This document shows positions 55,621-64,000 of a stretch of DNA of 64,000 nucleotides, piece by piece. The position numbers and the translations under genes are program-made. The DNA lies in contig CP016836.1 in the NCBI GenBank assembly GCA_002240395.1, positions 1,488,001 to 1,552,000 of the forward strand, in the 5' to 3' direction. The notes under the pieces were generated by a model. That model searched no databases and had not been told where the DNA came from. It saw only the letters and a list, made by a program, of their open reading frames with translations. Every line of letters begins with the position of its first letter. Position 1 is the stretch's first letter. This stretch comes from Xanthomonas citri pv. mangiferaeindicae (GTDB taxonomy: Bacteria; Pseudomonadota; Gammaproteobacteria; Xanthomonadales; Xanthomonadaceae).

Positions 55621-58600
55621 TCAGGAATGGGCCGGTGCGACGGGCGCGACCGGTGCGTGCGAGACGAGCGGCCGGTTCGCGAGCTTGCGCATCGCGACGT
55701 AGAACACCGGCGTCAGGAACAGGCCGAAGAGCGTGACGCCCAACATGCCGGCGAACACGGTGATGCCGGTGATCGAACGCACCTCCGCACCCGCACCGGT
55801 GGACAGCACCAGCGGCACGGTGCCGGCGATGAACGCGACCGAGGTCATGACGATCGGCCGCAAGCGCAGGCGGCTGGCTTCCAGCGCAGACGTGATGATG
55901 TCCTTGCCTTGCATCTCCAGTTCGCGGGCGAACTCGACGATCAGGATCGCGTTCTTGCACGCCAGGCCCATCAGCACCACCAGACCCACCTGCACGAACA
56001 CGTTGTTGTCGCCGCCGGCCAGCCACACGCCGAACAGGGCGGACAGCAATGTCATCGGTACGATCAGAATCACCGCCAGCGGCAGCGACCAGCTTTCGTA
56101 CAGCGCGGCCAGCACCAGGAAGGCGAGCATCACCGCCAGCGGGAACACCACCAGCGCCGCACCGCTCTGGTTGGACTGCTGGTAGCTCAGGTCGCTCCAG
56201 CCGATGCCCATGCCGTTCGGGAGCACCTGGCCGGCCAGCTCGGTGACCTTGGCCATCGCCTCGCCCGACGACAGCACGCGCGGGTCGGCATCTCCCAGCA
56301 GATCGGCGGCCGGATACCCGTTGAAGCGGATCACCGGGTCCGGGCCATAGGTCTGGCGGACATTCACCATCGAGCCCACCGGCACCATTTCGCCGGCTGC
56401 ATTGCGCGTGCGCAGCGCGGCGATGTCCGACACGTCTTCGCGGAACGGGCCGTCGGCCTGGGCGATGACCTGCCAGGTGCGGCCGAACATGTTGAAGTCG
56501 TTGACGTAGGCCGAGCCCAGATAGGTCTGCAGCGTGTCGAACAGTTCGGTCAGCGGCACGCCCTGGGCCTTGGCCTTGACGCGATCGACCTCGGCATCGA
56601 GCTGCGGCACGTTGGCCTGGTAGCTGCTGATCGGATAGCCCAGCCCCGGCGTCTGCATCGCGGCACCCTGGAAGGCCTGCACCGCGGCCTGCAACTCGCC
56701 GTAACCCAGACGCGTGCGGTCCTCGACGAACAACGACCACCCCGACCCGTTGCCCAGCCCCTGGATCGGCGGCGGCATGAAGGCGAAGGTGAAGCCTTCC
56801 TGGATGGTCGAGAACTTCTGGTTGAGTTCGGCGGTGATCTCCTCGGCGCTGCGGCTGCGTTCGGAGAACGGATCGAGGGTGAAGAACACCACGCCGTTGT
56901 TGGGCGTATTGGTGAACTGCAGCGGGTTCAGGCCCGGGAACGCGATCTCGCTCGCGACGCCGTCGACCTCGCTGGCAAGTGCCGCCATCCGCTTGAGCAC
57001 CGCGTCGGTGCGTTCGATCGATGCGCCTTCGGGCATTTTGACGCCTGCGATCACATACATCTTGTCCTGCACCGGGATGAAGCCCGCCGGCACGATCTTG
57101 AACATCAGGGCGGCGCCCGCCAGCAGTACGGCATAGACCACGAAGACGGCGCCGCGACGGCCCAACGAACGCGAAACCGCACTTTCGTAGCGCTCGGAGC
57201 TGCGATGGAAGAAGCGGTTGAACGGACGGAACACCCAGCCGAACGTCCGATCGATGAGCTGGGTCAGCCGGTCCTTCGGTGCGCCGTGCGGTTGCAGAAG
57301 CTTGGCTGCCAGGGCCGGCGACAGGGTTAACGAGTTGATCGCCGAGATCACGGTGGAGATGGCGATGGTCACCGCGAACTGCTTGTAGAACTGGCCGGTG
57401 ACGCCGGTCAGGAACGCCATCGGTACGAACACCGCGCACAGCACCAGCGCGATCGCGATGATCGGCCCGGACACCTCGCGCATCGCCAGGTGGGCCGCTT
57501 CCAGCGGGGAGGCGCCCAGCTCGATATGGCGCTCGACGTTCTCCACCACCACGATGGCGTCGTCGACGACGATGCCGATCGCCAATACCAGTCCGAACAG
57601 TGTGAGCGTGTTGATCGAGTAGCCGAGCAGATACAGCACCGCGAACGTGCCGACGATCGACACCGGGACCGCGAGCAGTGGAATGATCGATGCGCGCCAG
57701 GTCTGCAGGAACAGGATCACCACCAGCACCACCAGCAGCGTGGCTTCGATCAGCGTCGTCACCACCGACTTGATGGAATCGCGCACGAAGATCGTGGTGT
57801 CGTAGATCGACTGGATCTCCACGCCGGGCGGAAGCGAAGGCCGCAACCGTTCCATCGTCGCGACCACCCCGTCGCGGATCTCGAGCGCGTTCGCGCCCGG
57901 GGCCTGGAAGACACCGATGGCCGCGGCGTTCTTGCCGTCCAGGCGCGCGCGCAGCGTGTAGTCGCCGGCCGCCAGTTCGATACGGGCCACGTCGGCCAGA
58001 CGCACCAGCTCGCCGTCAGTGCCGGCCTTGAGCACGATGTCGCCGAATTCCTCGACGGTCTCCAGGCGGCCCTTGGCATTGATCGGCAGCAGGAAGTCGC
58101 TGCCGTTGGGCATCGGTTCGGCACCGAGCTGGCCTGCCGACACCTGCACGTTCTGTTCGCGCACCGAGCGCACCACGTCACCGGCGGTCAGGCCGCGCGC
58201 GGCGATCTTGTCCGGATCCAGCCACAGGCGCATCGCATAGTCGCCACCGCCGAAGACCTGGGCATCGCCCACGCCTGCGATCTTGGCGATCTCGTCCTTG
58301 ACGTGCAGGCGCATGTAGTTGCGCAGGTACAGCGAATCGTAGCGGCCGTCCTGGGAGGTCAGGTGTACGACCATCAGGAACACCGGCGACTGCTTCTGCG
58401 TGGTCACGCCCTGCCGTCGGACGTCCTCGGGCAATCGCGCCTGCGCCTGCGCCACGCGGTTCTGGACGCGCACCGCCGCGTCGTCGGCGTCGGTGCCGGG
58501 CTTGAAGGTCACGGTGAGCTGCAGCACGCCGTCGGAGCCGGCCACGGACTTGATGTACATCATGTCCTCGACGCCGTTGATGGCTTCCTCGAGCGGGGTC

Positions 58601-58791
58601 GCCACCGTTTCGGCGATCACCTTCGGGTTGGCACCGGGGTACACCGTGCGTACGACCACCGAGGGCGGCACGACCTCCGGGTACTCGCCAATCGGCAGCA
58701 GGGGAAGCGCGATCAGGCCGCCGGCGAAGATCAGGATCGACAGCACCGCGGCAAAGATCGGCCGGTCGATGAAGAAGCGGGAGAAGTCCAC
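55621..58791 (-). CDS. RND efflux pump inner membrane transporter (HAE1 family)
   Basis: A 1056-residue proton-driven multidrug exporter of the AcrB/MexF type. The N-terminus FSRFFIDRPIFAAVLSILIFAGG, GEYPEVVPPSV and YPGANPKVIAETVATPLEE are diagnostic. Helix four carries the proton-relay residues (GLVLAIGIVVDDAIVVVENVER). The duplicated second half ends with GLFLTPVFYVAMRKL. Translation starts at GTG 58791 with AAGGA upstream; the in-frame residues before it are not family-like. A 185-base gap with a small hairpin (58854-58870) separates it from the membrane fusion protein gene. Confidence 0.94.
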   Translation of the reverse strand: MDFSRFFIDRPIFAAVLSILIFAGGLIALPLLPIGEYPEVVPPSVVVRTVYPGANPKVIAETVATPLEEAINGVEDMMYIKSVAGSDGVLQLTVTFKPGTDADDAAVRVQNRVAQAQARLPEDVRRQGVTTQKQSPVFLMVVHLTSQDGRYDSLYLRNYMRLHVKDEIAKIAGVGDAQVFGGGDYAMRLWLDPDKIAARGLTAGDVVRSVREQNVQVSAGQLGAEPMPNGSDFLLPINAKGRLETVEEFGDIVLKAGTDGELVRLADVARIELAAGDYTLRARLDGKNAAAIGVFQAPGANALEIRDGVVATMERLRPSLPPGVEIQSIYDTTIFVRDSIKSVVTTLIEATLLVVLVVILFLQTWRASIIPLLAVPVSIVGTFAVLYLLGYSINTLTLFGLVLAIGIVVDDAIVVVENVERHIELGASPLEAAHLAMREVSGPIIAIALVLCAVFVPMAFLTGVTGQFYKQFAVTIAISTVISAINSLTLSPALAAKLLQPHGAPKDRLTQLIDRTFGWVFRPFNRFFHRSSERYESAVSRSLGRRGAVFVVYAVLLAGAALMFKIVPAGFIPVQDKMYVIAGVKMPEGASIERTDAVLKRMAALASEVDGVASEIAFPGLNPLQFTNTPNNGVVFFTLDPFSERSRSAEEITAELNQKFSTIQEGFTFAFMPPPIQGLGNGSGWSLFVEDRTRLGYGELQAAVQAFQGAAMQTPGLGYPISSYQANVPQLDAEVDRVKAKAQGVPLTELFDTLQTYLGSAYVNDFNMFGRTWQVIAQADGPFREDVSDIAALRTRNAAGEMVPVGSMVNVRQTYGPDPVIRFNGYPAADLLGDADPRVLSSGEAMAKVTELAGQVLPNGMGIGWSDLSYQQSNQSGAALVVFPLAVMLAFLVLAALYESWSLPLAVILIVPMTLLSALFGVWLAGGDNNVFVQVGLVVLMGLACKNAILIVEFARELEMQGKDIITSALEASRLRLRPIVMTSVAFIAGTVPLVLSTGAGAEVRSITGITVFAGMLGVTLFGLFLTPVFYVAMRKLANRPLVSHAPVAPVAPAHS

Positions 58792-58976
58792 GGGAGAATC
58801 CTTGTGGGCGGCGCGAAGGCCGCAGCGAAAGAGAACGCGGGTACAGCGAGGCTTTCTCCGTAACGGAGAAGATGCCCCGAGGTTGCGGATGCGCACCGGG
58901 CTTGCTCGGCAAGTCCCGATCCGCACCCGATGCGCTGCACGCGTCTCCCCAGAGGGAGGCCGCGGTCATGCGACCC

Positions 58977-60146
58977 TTAGTGTTGTGCGACCGCCTTGAC
59001 CGGCTGGCCATCGCGCATCGCAACCGTCTGCGGTGCGACCGGCATGCCAGGCATGAAGACCTTCTGCACGCCATTGACGATGACGCGGTCGCCGGCGGCC
59101 AGGCCCGACTCGACCACGCGCAGGCCATCGACCATGCGCCCGGGCACGATGTCGCGGCGTTGCGCGGTGTTGCCCTCGCCCAGCACGTAGACGTACTTGC
59201 GGTCCTGGTCGGTCAACACGGCCTTGTCATCGATCAGCACCGCCTCGCGTGCGGTCGCGCCTTCGAGCTGCACGCGGGCGAACAGCCCCGGCGTGAACCG
59301 GCGGTCGGGGTTGGGCAGCACGGCGCGGGCGCGCACGGTGCCGGTGGCCGGATCGACCTGGTTGTCGAGGAAATCGACCGTGCCGGCATGCGGGTAGCCG
59401 GTCTCATCCGACAGACCCACGCGCACCGCGTTGCGACCGGCGGTGCGCGCGCCCTCGCGGGCCAGCGCCTGGTGCCGCAGGAAGGTGCGTTCGTCGGTCT
59501 CGAAGTAGACGTGCACCGGATCCTGCGAGACCACCGTGGTCAGCAGCGAGGCATCGGCCTGGGCGAGATTGCCGGCGGTCAGCAACGCGCGCCCGGCGCG
59601 GCCATCGACCGGTGCACGGACCTGGGTGAAGGCCAGATCCAGCTTCGCGGTTTCGACCGCGGCCTGGGCGGCGCGCACTGCGGCCTCGGCTTCGGCGCGT
59701 CCGGCGCTGCGGGCCTCGAAGTCGTCGCGCGAGATCGCGCTGGCCTCGATCAACGACTGCGCGCGGTCATGCCGCGTTGCCGCCAATTGCGCCTCGGCGC
59801 GGGCCCGGGCCAGTTCGGCCTCGGCGCGCTGCAACGCGGCGCGGTACGGACGCGGGTCGATGACGAACAGCAGGTCGCCCTGCTTCACTTCATCGCCTTC
59901 CGCGTAGGCTACGCGCTCGACGTAGCCGCTGACGCGCGGCCGCAGCTCGACGCTCTCGACCGCGGCAATCCGGCCGGTGGCGTCGTTCCAGTCCTTGACC
60001 GGCTCGGCGAGCACTGCGGCGACTCCGACTTCGGGCGGGGGCGGCGGGCCGGCCGATTCGGCGCGGCTGTCGCAGCCGGCCACGGTGACGGCGATCGCGG
60101 CGGCCAGCAGCGAGCCGGCCAGGGCGCGGGTGAGGATGGGGGTCAT
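58977..60146 (-). CDS. RND efflux periplasmic adaptor (membrane fusion protein)
   Basis: A 389-residue adaptor that links the RND pump to the outer membrane channel. It has a lipoprotein signal (LLAAAIAVTVAGCDSR), then lipoyl/barrel segments RPRVSGYVERVAYAEGDEVKQGDLLFVID, an alpha-hairpin (about 90-155), AFTQVRAPVDGRAG, and FTPGLFARVQL. The MexE/AcrA pattern is clear. Its ATG at 60146 overlaps the stop of the first SDR gene (ATGA) once that gene's frameshift is corrected. Confidence 0.94.
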   Translation of the reverse strand: MTPILTRALAGSLLAAAIAVTVAGCDSRAESAGPPPPPEVGVAAVLAEPVKDWNDATGRIAAVESVELRPRVSGYVERVAYAEGDEVKQGDLLFVIDPRPYRAALQRAEAELARARAEAQLAATRHDRAQSLIEASAISRDDFEARSAGRAEAEAAVRAAQAAVETAKLDLAFTQVRAPVDGRAGRALLTAGNLAQADASLLTTVVSQDPVHVYFETDERTFLRHQALAREGARTAGRNAVRVGLSDETGYPHAGTVDFLDNQVDPATGTVRARAVLPNPDRRFTPGLFARVQLEGATAREAVLIDDKAVLTDQDRKYVYVLGEGNTAQRRDIVPGRMVDGLRVVESGLAAGDRVIVNGVQKVFMPGMPVAPQTVAMRDGQPVKAVAQH

Positions 60147-60978
60147 GAGCGGAACTCCTGGGGGATCGGGAACGGGCCGCGATGCGCTGCAGCAGCGCCT
60201 GCGCGGCGGTGTCGTGGGTCGACGCGGGGACGCACGGCGGAGGTGCGAGATCGATGTCGTCGGACAGGCCGGGCGGGCGCACCGGGCCATCGCTCGGGAA
60301 CCGCAGCAGCGCGGCGTCCGGGCGCAGGCGGCCGTCGACCATGCGCAGCGCGTAGTCGGCGATCGCATCGGCGTCCGGCCACTGGGTGCAGGCATGCGCG
60401 GCGTTGTGCGCAGTGCGCACCGGCGAGTCGATCGCCAGCATCTGTACCCGGACCGGCAGCGTTCGCGCTTCTTCGTGCAGTACGCGGGCCAGCATCTGCA
60501 ACGCGGCCGCGCCGATCGAGCGGTGTCCGTAGCCCGACCAGGGCTGCTCGGCGCCGGGGCCGCCGACCAGGACATAGGCGCCGCCGGGGACCGGGGCCAG
60601 CAGCGGCAACAGATGGCGCGCGGCGGCCAGATGCGGCAGCAGGTCCTCGTCGAGCCGCCGACGCAGGAAGTCGGCCGGCGCGTCGAGCAGTCGGCGTGCC
60701 GGGGCGGCGCCGCGGATCGCTGCAACCACCGCACCGGGTCGGGGGCCGGCCAGCGCGGCGACGCGGTCCGCGAGCGCGGCGGCGTCGGCATCGCTGGACA
60801 GCGTCGCGGCCAGCGGCATCACGGTCGCGCCGTGACGCTCGCGCAGCGCGGCGAGCGCGGCGCCGTCGCGCGCCACCGCGATCGTTCGACGTCCGGCGGC
60901 TGCAGCGCGGGCGACCAGGCGCGCGCCGATCGTCCCGGTCGCGCCAAGCACCAGCAGCGGCGACATTGTCCCGGTCAT
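60143..60978 (-). CDS. NAD(P)-binding SDR-like protein, first gene of the efflux operon (one-base frameshift near the 3' end)
   Basis: An oxidoreductase-like protein of about 280 residues with the Rossmann motif GATGTIGARLV, a VARDG dinucleotide-discriminating region, and YVLVGGPGAEQPWSGYGHRSIGAAALQMLARVLHEE. The tyrosine-lysine pair is not obvious. As sequenced, the frame runs 250 bases into the adaptor gene with a basic, unnatural tail. If the GGG at 60174-60176 is GGGG, the protein ends APFPIPQEFRS with a TGA at 60143-60145 that overlaps the adaptor ATG. I use that end. It begins the operon divergent from the LysR gene. Confidence 0.75.
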
Positions 60979-61346
60979 GGGATTTTGTCTCCCGAAAAAC
61001 AGGCTTCGACCGAGGCCGGGGCATCCTGATCGGGGGTCGACGCCCCCAGCCAGGCCCACATCCGTCGCCAGTCGAAACCGCCGCCACGCACCCCGCGGGG
61101 GACTGCAAGGCGGGCGCTAGACGATTGATTTGGCGGGATTTCCAACCGACGCCGGGACGCAGCCGTGCGGCCCTGTCGGACGATGGCGTGCGGGCTGGGA
61201 ACAGGGCGGTCGAGGGACACCGGCGGACTCCGGTCGGGCGAGGCTGCAAACGATAGGCGGCCATCCCGGACTTGATTAGTCCCGATTCGAGGGAATAATT
61301 GTCCCTCGAACGGGCCAATCGCGTCCGTCCCCACCGGAGCGCGCGC
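60979..61346. other. Regulatory region between LysR gene and efflux operon
   Basis: A 368-base divergent intergenic region without a gene. Its main feature is the dyad at 61286-61310, described separately. The part from 61000 to 61250 is GC-rich and shows no repeat. An AT-rich TTGATTAGT lies at 61272-61280. Confidence 0.6.
61286..61310. promoter_or_regulatory. Operator-like dyad upstream of LysR/efflux genes
   Basis: TTCGAGGGA and TCCCTCGAA form a perfect 9-base inverted repeat separated by the AT-rich ATAATTG. It lies 37 bases before the LysR start codon. A LysR-type dimer site that controls both the regulator and the efflux operon is the most likely role. Confidence 0.65.
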
Positions 61347-62399
61347 ATGGCCCACGATCTCAACGACACGCTGATCTTCGTCAAGGTGGTCGAGCAGGGC
61401 AGCTTCATCGCTGCCGCCAACGCGCTCGGCCTGCCCAAGACCACGGTCAGCCGCAAGGTCCAGGAACTCGAGCAGCGGCTGGGCGCGCGGCTGCTGCACC
61501 GGACCACACGTCGCCTGGGGCTGACCGAGGCCGGCGCGGTCTACCACGAGCATTGCCAGCGCATCGCGCGCGGGCTCGAAGAGGCCGAGGCCGCAGTGGG
61601 CCAATTGCAGGGCGGTCCGCGCGGCTGGCTGCGTTTCACCGTGCCCTACTCGATCGGTATCACCTGGATCGCGCCGCTGCTCGGCGATTTCCAGGCGCAG
61701 TACCCGGAGATCCTGCTCGACATGCACATGGGCAACGAGCAGCTCGACCTGATCGCCGGCGAGGCCGATCTGGCGTTGCGCGTGGGCACCCTGCCCGACT
61801 CGAACTTCGTCGCGCGCAAGCTCGGCAGCCTGCGCACGCAGGTCTTCGCCAGCCCCGCCTACATCGAAAAGCACGGCGAGCCGCTGCATCCCGACGACCT
61901 GCAGCACCACCGCACACTGGTGATGCGCAAGAGCCGCAACCCGCACAACGGCCGCTTCGTGTGGTCGCTGACAGACGGTCAGGCGCTGCGCGAGTTCCCG
62001 GTCAATCCGCAGCTGGTCGGCAACGACCCGGCCGCATTGAACTGGGCGCTGATCAAGGGCGAGGGCTTGATGCTGACCGGCGACGTGATGGCCAAGGCCT
62101 TCGTCGAGGCGGGCATGGTCCAGCGCGTGCTCGCCGGCTGGACCGGTCCGGAGGTCGACTTCAATGCGGTGTTCGCCGGCGGCCGTCTGGTCTCGCCGAA
62201 GGTCCGTGCGTTCGTCGACTTCCTGATCGAGCGTCTGAACTTCGACGCCGACCACATGCAGACCCTGTGCATGGTGCAGAAGCAGGCGATGGAGGCCAAG
62301 GTCGCCGGCGAGGTCGCACTGGCGCAGTTGGAGAAGGCCTCGCGCCGGTCCGCAGCACCGGACCCCGAGCGCGCCGAGCCGGTCACCGCCGGCCGGTGA
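61347..62399 (+). CDS. LysR-family regulator of the efflux operon
   Basis: A 350-residue regulator of the CrgA/DmlR branch. The helix-turn-helix is DTLIFVKVVEQGSFIAAANALGLPKTTVSRKVQELEQRLGARLLHRTTRRL, followed by the effector domain (about 95-310). The C-terminal tail of about 50 residues (QTLCMVQKQAMEAKVAGEVALAQLEKASRR) is longer than usual. Divergent placement to the RND operon makes it the probable controller, as MexT controls mexEF-oprN, though it is not a MexT orthologue by its N-terminus. ATG 61347 follows GGAGC. Confidence 0.9.
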   Translation: MAHDLNDTLIFVKVVEQGSFIAAANALGLPKTTVSRKVQELEQRLGARLLHRTTRRLGLTEAGAVYHEHCQRIARGLEEAEAAVGQLQGGPRGWLRFTVPYSIGITWIAPLLGDFQAQYPEILLDMHMGNEQLDLIAGEADLALRVGTLPDSNFVARKLGSLRTQVFASPAYIEKHGEPLHPDDLQHHRTLVMRKSRNPHNGRFVWSLTDGQALREFPVNPQLVGNDPAALNWALIKGEGLMLTGDVMAKAFVEAGMVQRVLAGWTGPEVDFNAVFAGGRLVSPKVRAFVDFLIERLNFDADHMQTLCMVQKQAMEAKVAGEVALAQLEKASRRSAAPDPERAEPVTAGR

Positions 62400-62442
62400 C
62401 GGTCACGACAGCGACGCGGGCGATGCCCGCTGTCGCCGGCGC

Positions 62443-63411
62443 TCAGCGTTCCGAGTGCCCACTGCCGCTGCCGTCGCGCCGGGCGAACAGGTCCGGGCGG
62501 ATCAGCTCGACGAACGCGCGGGCCTGCGGCGAGAGCAGCTTGCCCTTGCGCACCACGACGCCGTAGCTGCGCGCAGGAAACCACTCGGAGACCGGACGCG
62601 TCGCCAGTCGCGTCGCATCGCCCGCCTCCACGCAGATCGCGCTGGTGATCGAGATACCCATGCCCATCGCGACGTACTGCTTGATCACCTCCCAGCCGCC
62701 GACTTCCAGCGCGATCGTGTAAGGCACGCGCGCCTGCTGGAACACCTGGTCGACCAGCCGGTAGGTCACATGCCGTTTGGGCGGCAAAATCAGGCCGTAG
62801 CGCGCGATCTCCTCCAGCGTGATCCGTCGCGCTCGCGCCAGGGCGTGGTCGGGCGGCGTAAGCAGGACCGGCTCGAAGCGGTACACCGGTGCGTAGTCGA
62901 GGTCCGGCGGCACGTCGACCATCGAGCCGACCACCAGATCGACCGCGTCACTGCGCAGCAGGTCGTTGCCGTCGGCGGTGATGGCGTCATGCAGCGTCAA
63001 CCGCACATCGGGATGCTGGCGGCGGAACAGTTCGACGATCTTTGGCAGCAGGTACAGGATGGTCGAACTGTTGGCCGCGATCGTCAGCGCACCGGCATCC
63101 AGGCCGCCGACTTCGCGGCGAAATGCCGCCGGCAAGCCGTCGATGCCCTCCACCACCGGCATTGCCAGGTCGTAGAGCACCTCGCCGGCGCGGGTGGGCA
63201 CCAGGCGCCGGCCGCTGCGTTCGAGCAGCTTGACCCCGAGCTCGCGTTCGAGCGCCTGCAACTGCAGCGAGATCGCGGGCTGGCTGACATAGAGGGCCTC
63301 GGCGGCGCGCGACACCGAGCCCAAACGGGTCGTCTGACAGAACGCGCGCAGCGGCTTGAGCCGGTCGCTCTTGTACGGAAACCGTAACGGAGGCGGGGAC
63401 TTGGCGGCCAT
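62443..63411 (-). CDS. LysR-family regulator (CysB-like) divergent from aceB
   Basis: A 322-residue regulator with HTH LRAFCQTTRLGSVSRAAEALYVSQPAISLQLQALERELGVKLLERSGRRL and an effector domain with LTIAANSSTILYLLPKIVELFRRQHPDVRL and MGMGISI. The start is either ATG 63411 or ATG 63447. The 17-base dyad at 63423-63439 lies between them, which favours 63411. It probably controls malate synthase and thus the glyoxylate shunt; this is inferred from divergent placement. Confidence 0.88.
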   Translation of the reverse strand: MAAKSPPPLRFPYKSDRLKPLRAFCQTTRLGSVSRAAEALYVSQPAISLQLQALERELGVKLLERSGRRLVPTRAGEVLYDLAMPVVEGIDGLPAAFRREVGGLDAGALTIAANSSTILYLLPKIVELFRRQHPDVRLTLHDAITADGNDLLRSDAVDLVVGSMVDVPPDLDYAPVYRFEPVLLTPPDHALARARRITLEEIARYGLILPPKRHVTYRLVDQVFQQARVPYTIALEVGGWEVIKQYVAMGMGISITSAICVEAGDATRLATRPVSEWFPARSYGVVVRKGKLLSPQARAFVELIRPDLFARRDGSGSGHSER

Positions 63412-63422
63412 TCCAGCATGCT

Positions 63423-63439
63423 TATTAGTCAGACTAATA
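63423..63439. promoter_or_regulatory. Operator-like dyad between LysR gene and aceB
   Basis: TATTAGTCAGACTAATA has perfect 8-base arms around a single central base. It is AT-rich within a GC-rich region. It lies 12 bases before ATG 63411 of the LysR gene and 85 bases before aceB. TTGACA at 63448-63453 could be a -35 element for aceB. Confidence 0.6.
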
Positions 63440-63523
63440 GTTCGCATTGACAGAACTCGTTTGTCAAATATCGGGCATGGAGACACGGTCTGCTGCACCG
63501 CACCACCCAAGGCGACCGTTGCG

Positions 63524-64000
63524 ATGAACGCTGTCCACCGACTGCATGCGCTGCCCCCCTCCCCCGCCTGCGCCCTGCCGGCGGGCCTGCCAGCCGGGAC
63601 CCCGGCCGACTTGCTCGATGACGCCGCCCTCGCCTGGCTGGCCGACCTTCACCGCGAATTCGAGCCGAGGCGCCAAGCCCTGCTCCGCGCCCGGCAGACG
63701 CGCCAGGCCGCCTTCGACGCCGGCGCCCTGCCCGATTTCCGCATCGACACCCGGACGATCCGCGAATCGGCATGGACGGTCGTCCCGGCACCACGGGCAT
63801 TGCGCGATCGCCGGGTCGAGATCACCGGGCCGGTCGATCCGAAGATGGTCATCAATGCGCTCAATTCCGGCGCGCAGTGCTACATGGCCGATTTCGAGGA
63901 TTCGACGTCGCCGACCTGGACCAATCTGCTGAACGGCCAGCGCGCGCTGCGCGAAGCAGTCGCCGGCAGCCTGACCTTCGAAGGCAACGGAAAGCGTTAC
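63524..64000 (+). CDS. aceB: Malate synthase A, 3' part outside the window
   Basis: Condenses glyoxylate and acetyl-CoA to malate in the glyoxylate shunt. The visible 159 residues include a Pro/Ala-rich lead, then LAWLADLHREFEPRRQALLRARQTRQ and LPDFRIDTRTIRESAWTVVPAP. They continue with the malate synthase A signature region RRVEITGPVDPKMVINALNSGAQCYMADFEDSTSPTWTNLL. The frame stays open to the end of the window. ATG 63524 has no strong Shine-Dalgarno sequence. An adjacent isocitrate lyase gene would be expected downstream. Confidence 0.93.
   Translation, partial: MNAVHRLHALPPSPACALPAGLPAGTPADLLDDAALAWLADLHREFEPRRQALLRARQTRQAAFDAGALPDFRIDTRTIRESAWTVVPAPRALRDRRVEITGPVDPKMVINALNSGAQCYMADFEDSTSPTWTNLLNGQRALREAVAGSLTFEGNGKRY

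Overview
This window is the replication-origin region of a high-GC gammaproteobacterial chromosome. The best fit is family Lysobacteraceae (Xanthomonadaceae), close to Lysobacter or Luteimonas; the genus is inferred from protein similarity recalled from memory, not from a search. The main evidence is the conserved block gyrB-recF-dnaN-dnaA on the minus strand facing rpmH-rnpA-yidC-mnmE on the plus strand. A likely oriC with DnaA-box-like sites lies between dnaN and dnaA. Six parS-like palindromes are clustered from 3464 to 5381, two of them inside recF.

Layout. 1-0.8 kb: M48 peptidase, cut by the window edge. 0.9-8.1 kb: gyrB, recF, dnaN, dnaA. 8.3-12.1 kb: rpmH, rnpA, yidC, mnmE. 12.3-23.4 kb: a TonB-domain lipoprotein; a five-gene minus-strand operon (membrane protein, XRE regulator, TAP-like hydrolase, NatA/NatB-type ABC exporter); an M50 peptidase with a ferredoxin-NADP reductase; a YadG/YadH-type ABC exporter; panE; a small lipoprotein. 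23.4-31.6 kb: M16 peptidase, TruC, ArfB, a PlsC-type acyltransferase, a Dcp-type M3 peptidase and an NTF2-like protein. 31.7-33.5 kb: a compositionally different patch of small accessory genes. 33.5-35.0 kb: an SDR and an NTF2-like gene flanked by a dispersed repeat. 35-47.4 kb: LysR/YdcZ, AraC, VOC, GFA, a trypsin-like protease, an ankyrin lipoprotein, a lipase with a long tail, MgtE, a catalase-family peroxidase with cytochrome b561, and small conserved proteins. 47.4-52.8 kb: a small proline-rich peptide, a TonB-dependent receptor, htpG. 52.8-53.4 kb: a cluster of GC-rich intergenic repeats. 53.4-62.4 kb: an RND efflux operon (SDR, membrane fusion protein, RND pump, second SDR, outer membrane factor) divergent from a LysR regulator. 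62.4-64 kb: a LysR regulator divergent from malate synthase A (aceB), which is cut by the window end.

Sequence quality matters here. At least four genes, including the essential dnaA, are broken by what looks like the loss of one base in a short G/C run. A fifth gene has a start problem of the same type. In each case restoring the base gives a natural family-like C-terminus or the overlap expected with the next gene. This points to homopolymer undercalling in the assembly rather than to real pseudogenes. Entries for the four clearly affected genes use the restored gene limits.

I saw no tRNA or rRNA gene, CRISPR array, prophage or complete insertion sequence. The most unusual items are the parS sites that also code within recF, the two SDR genes built into the RND efflux operon behind a 9-bp-arm dyad, the twin operator-like dyads in front of the XRE operon, and the repeat-flanked SDR/NTF2 cassette.
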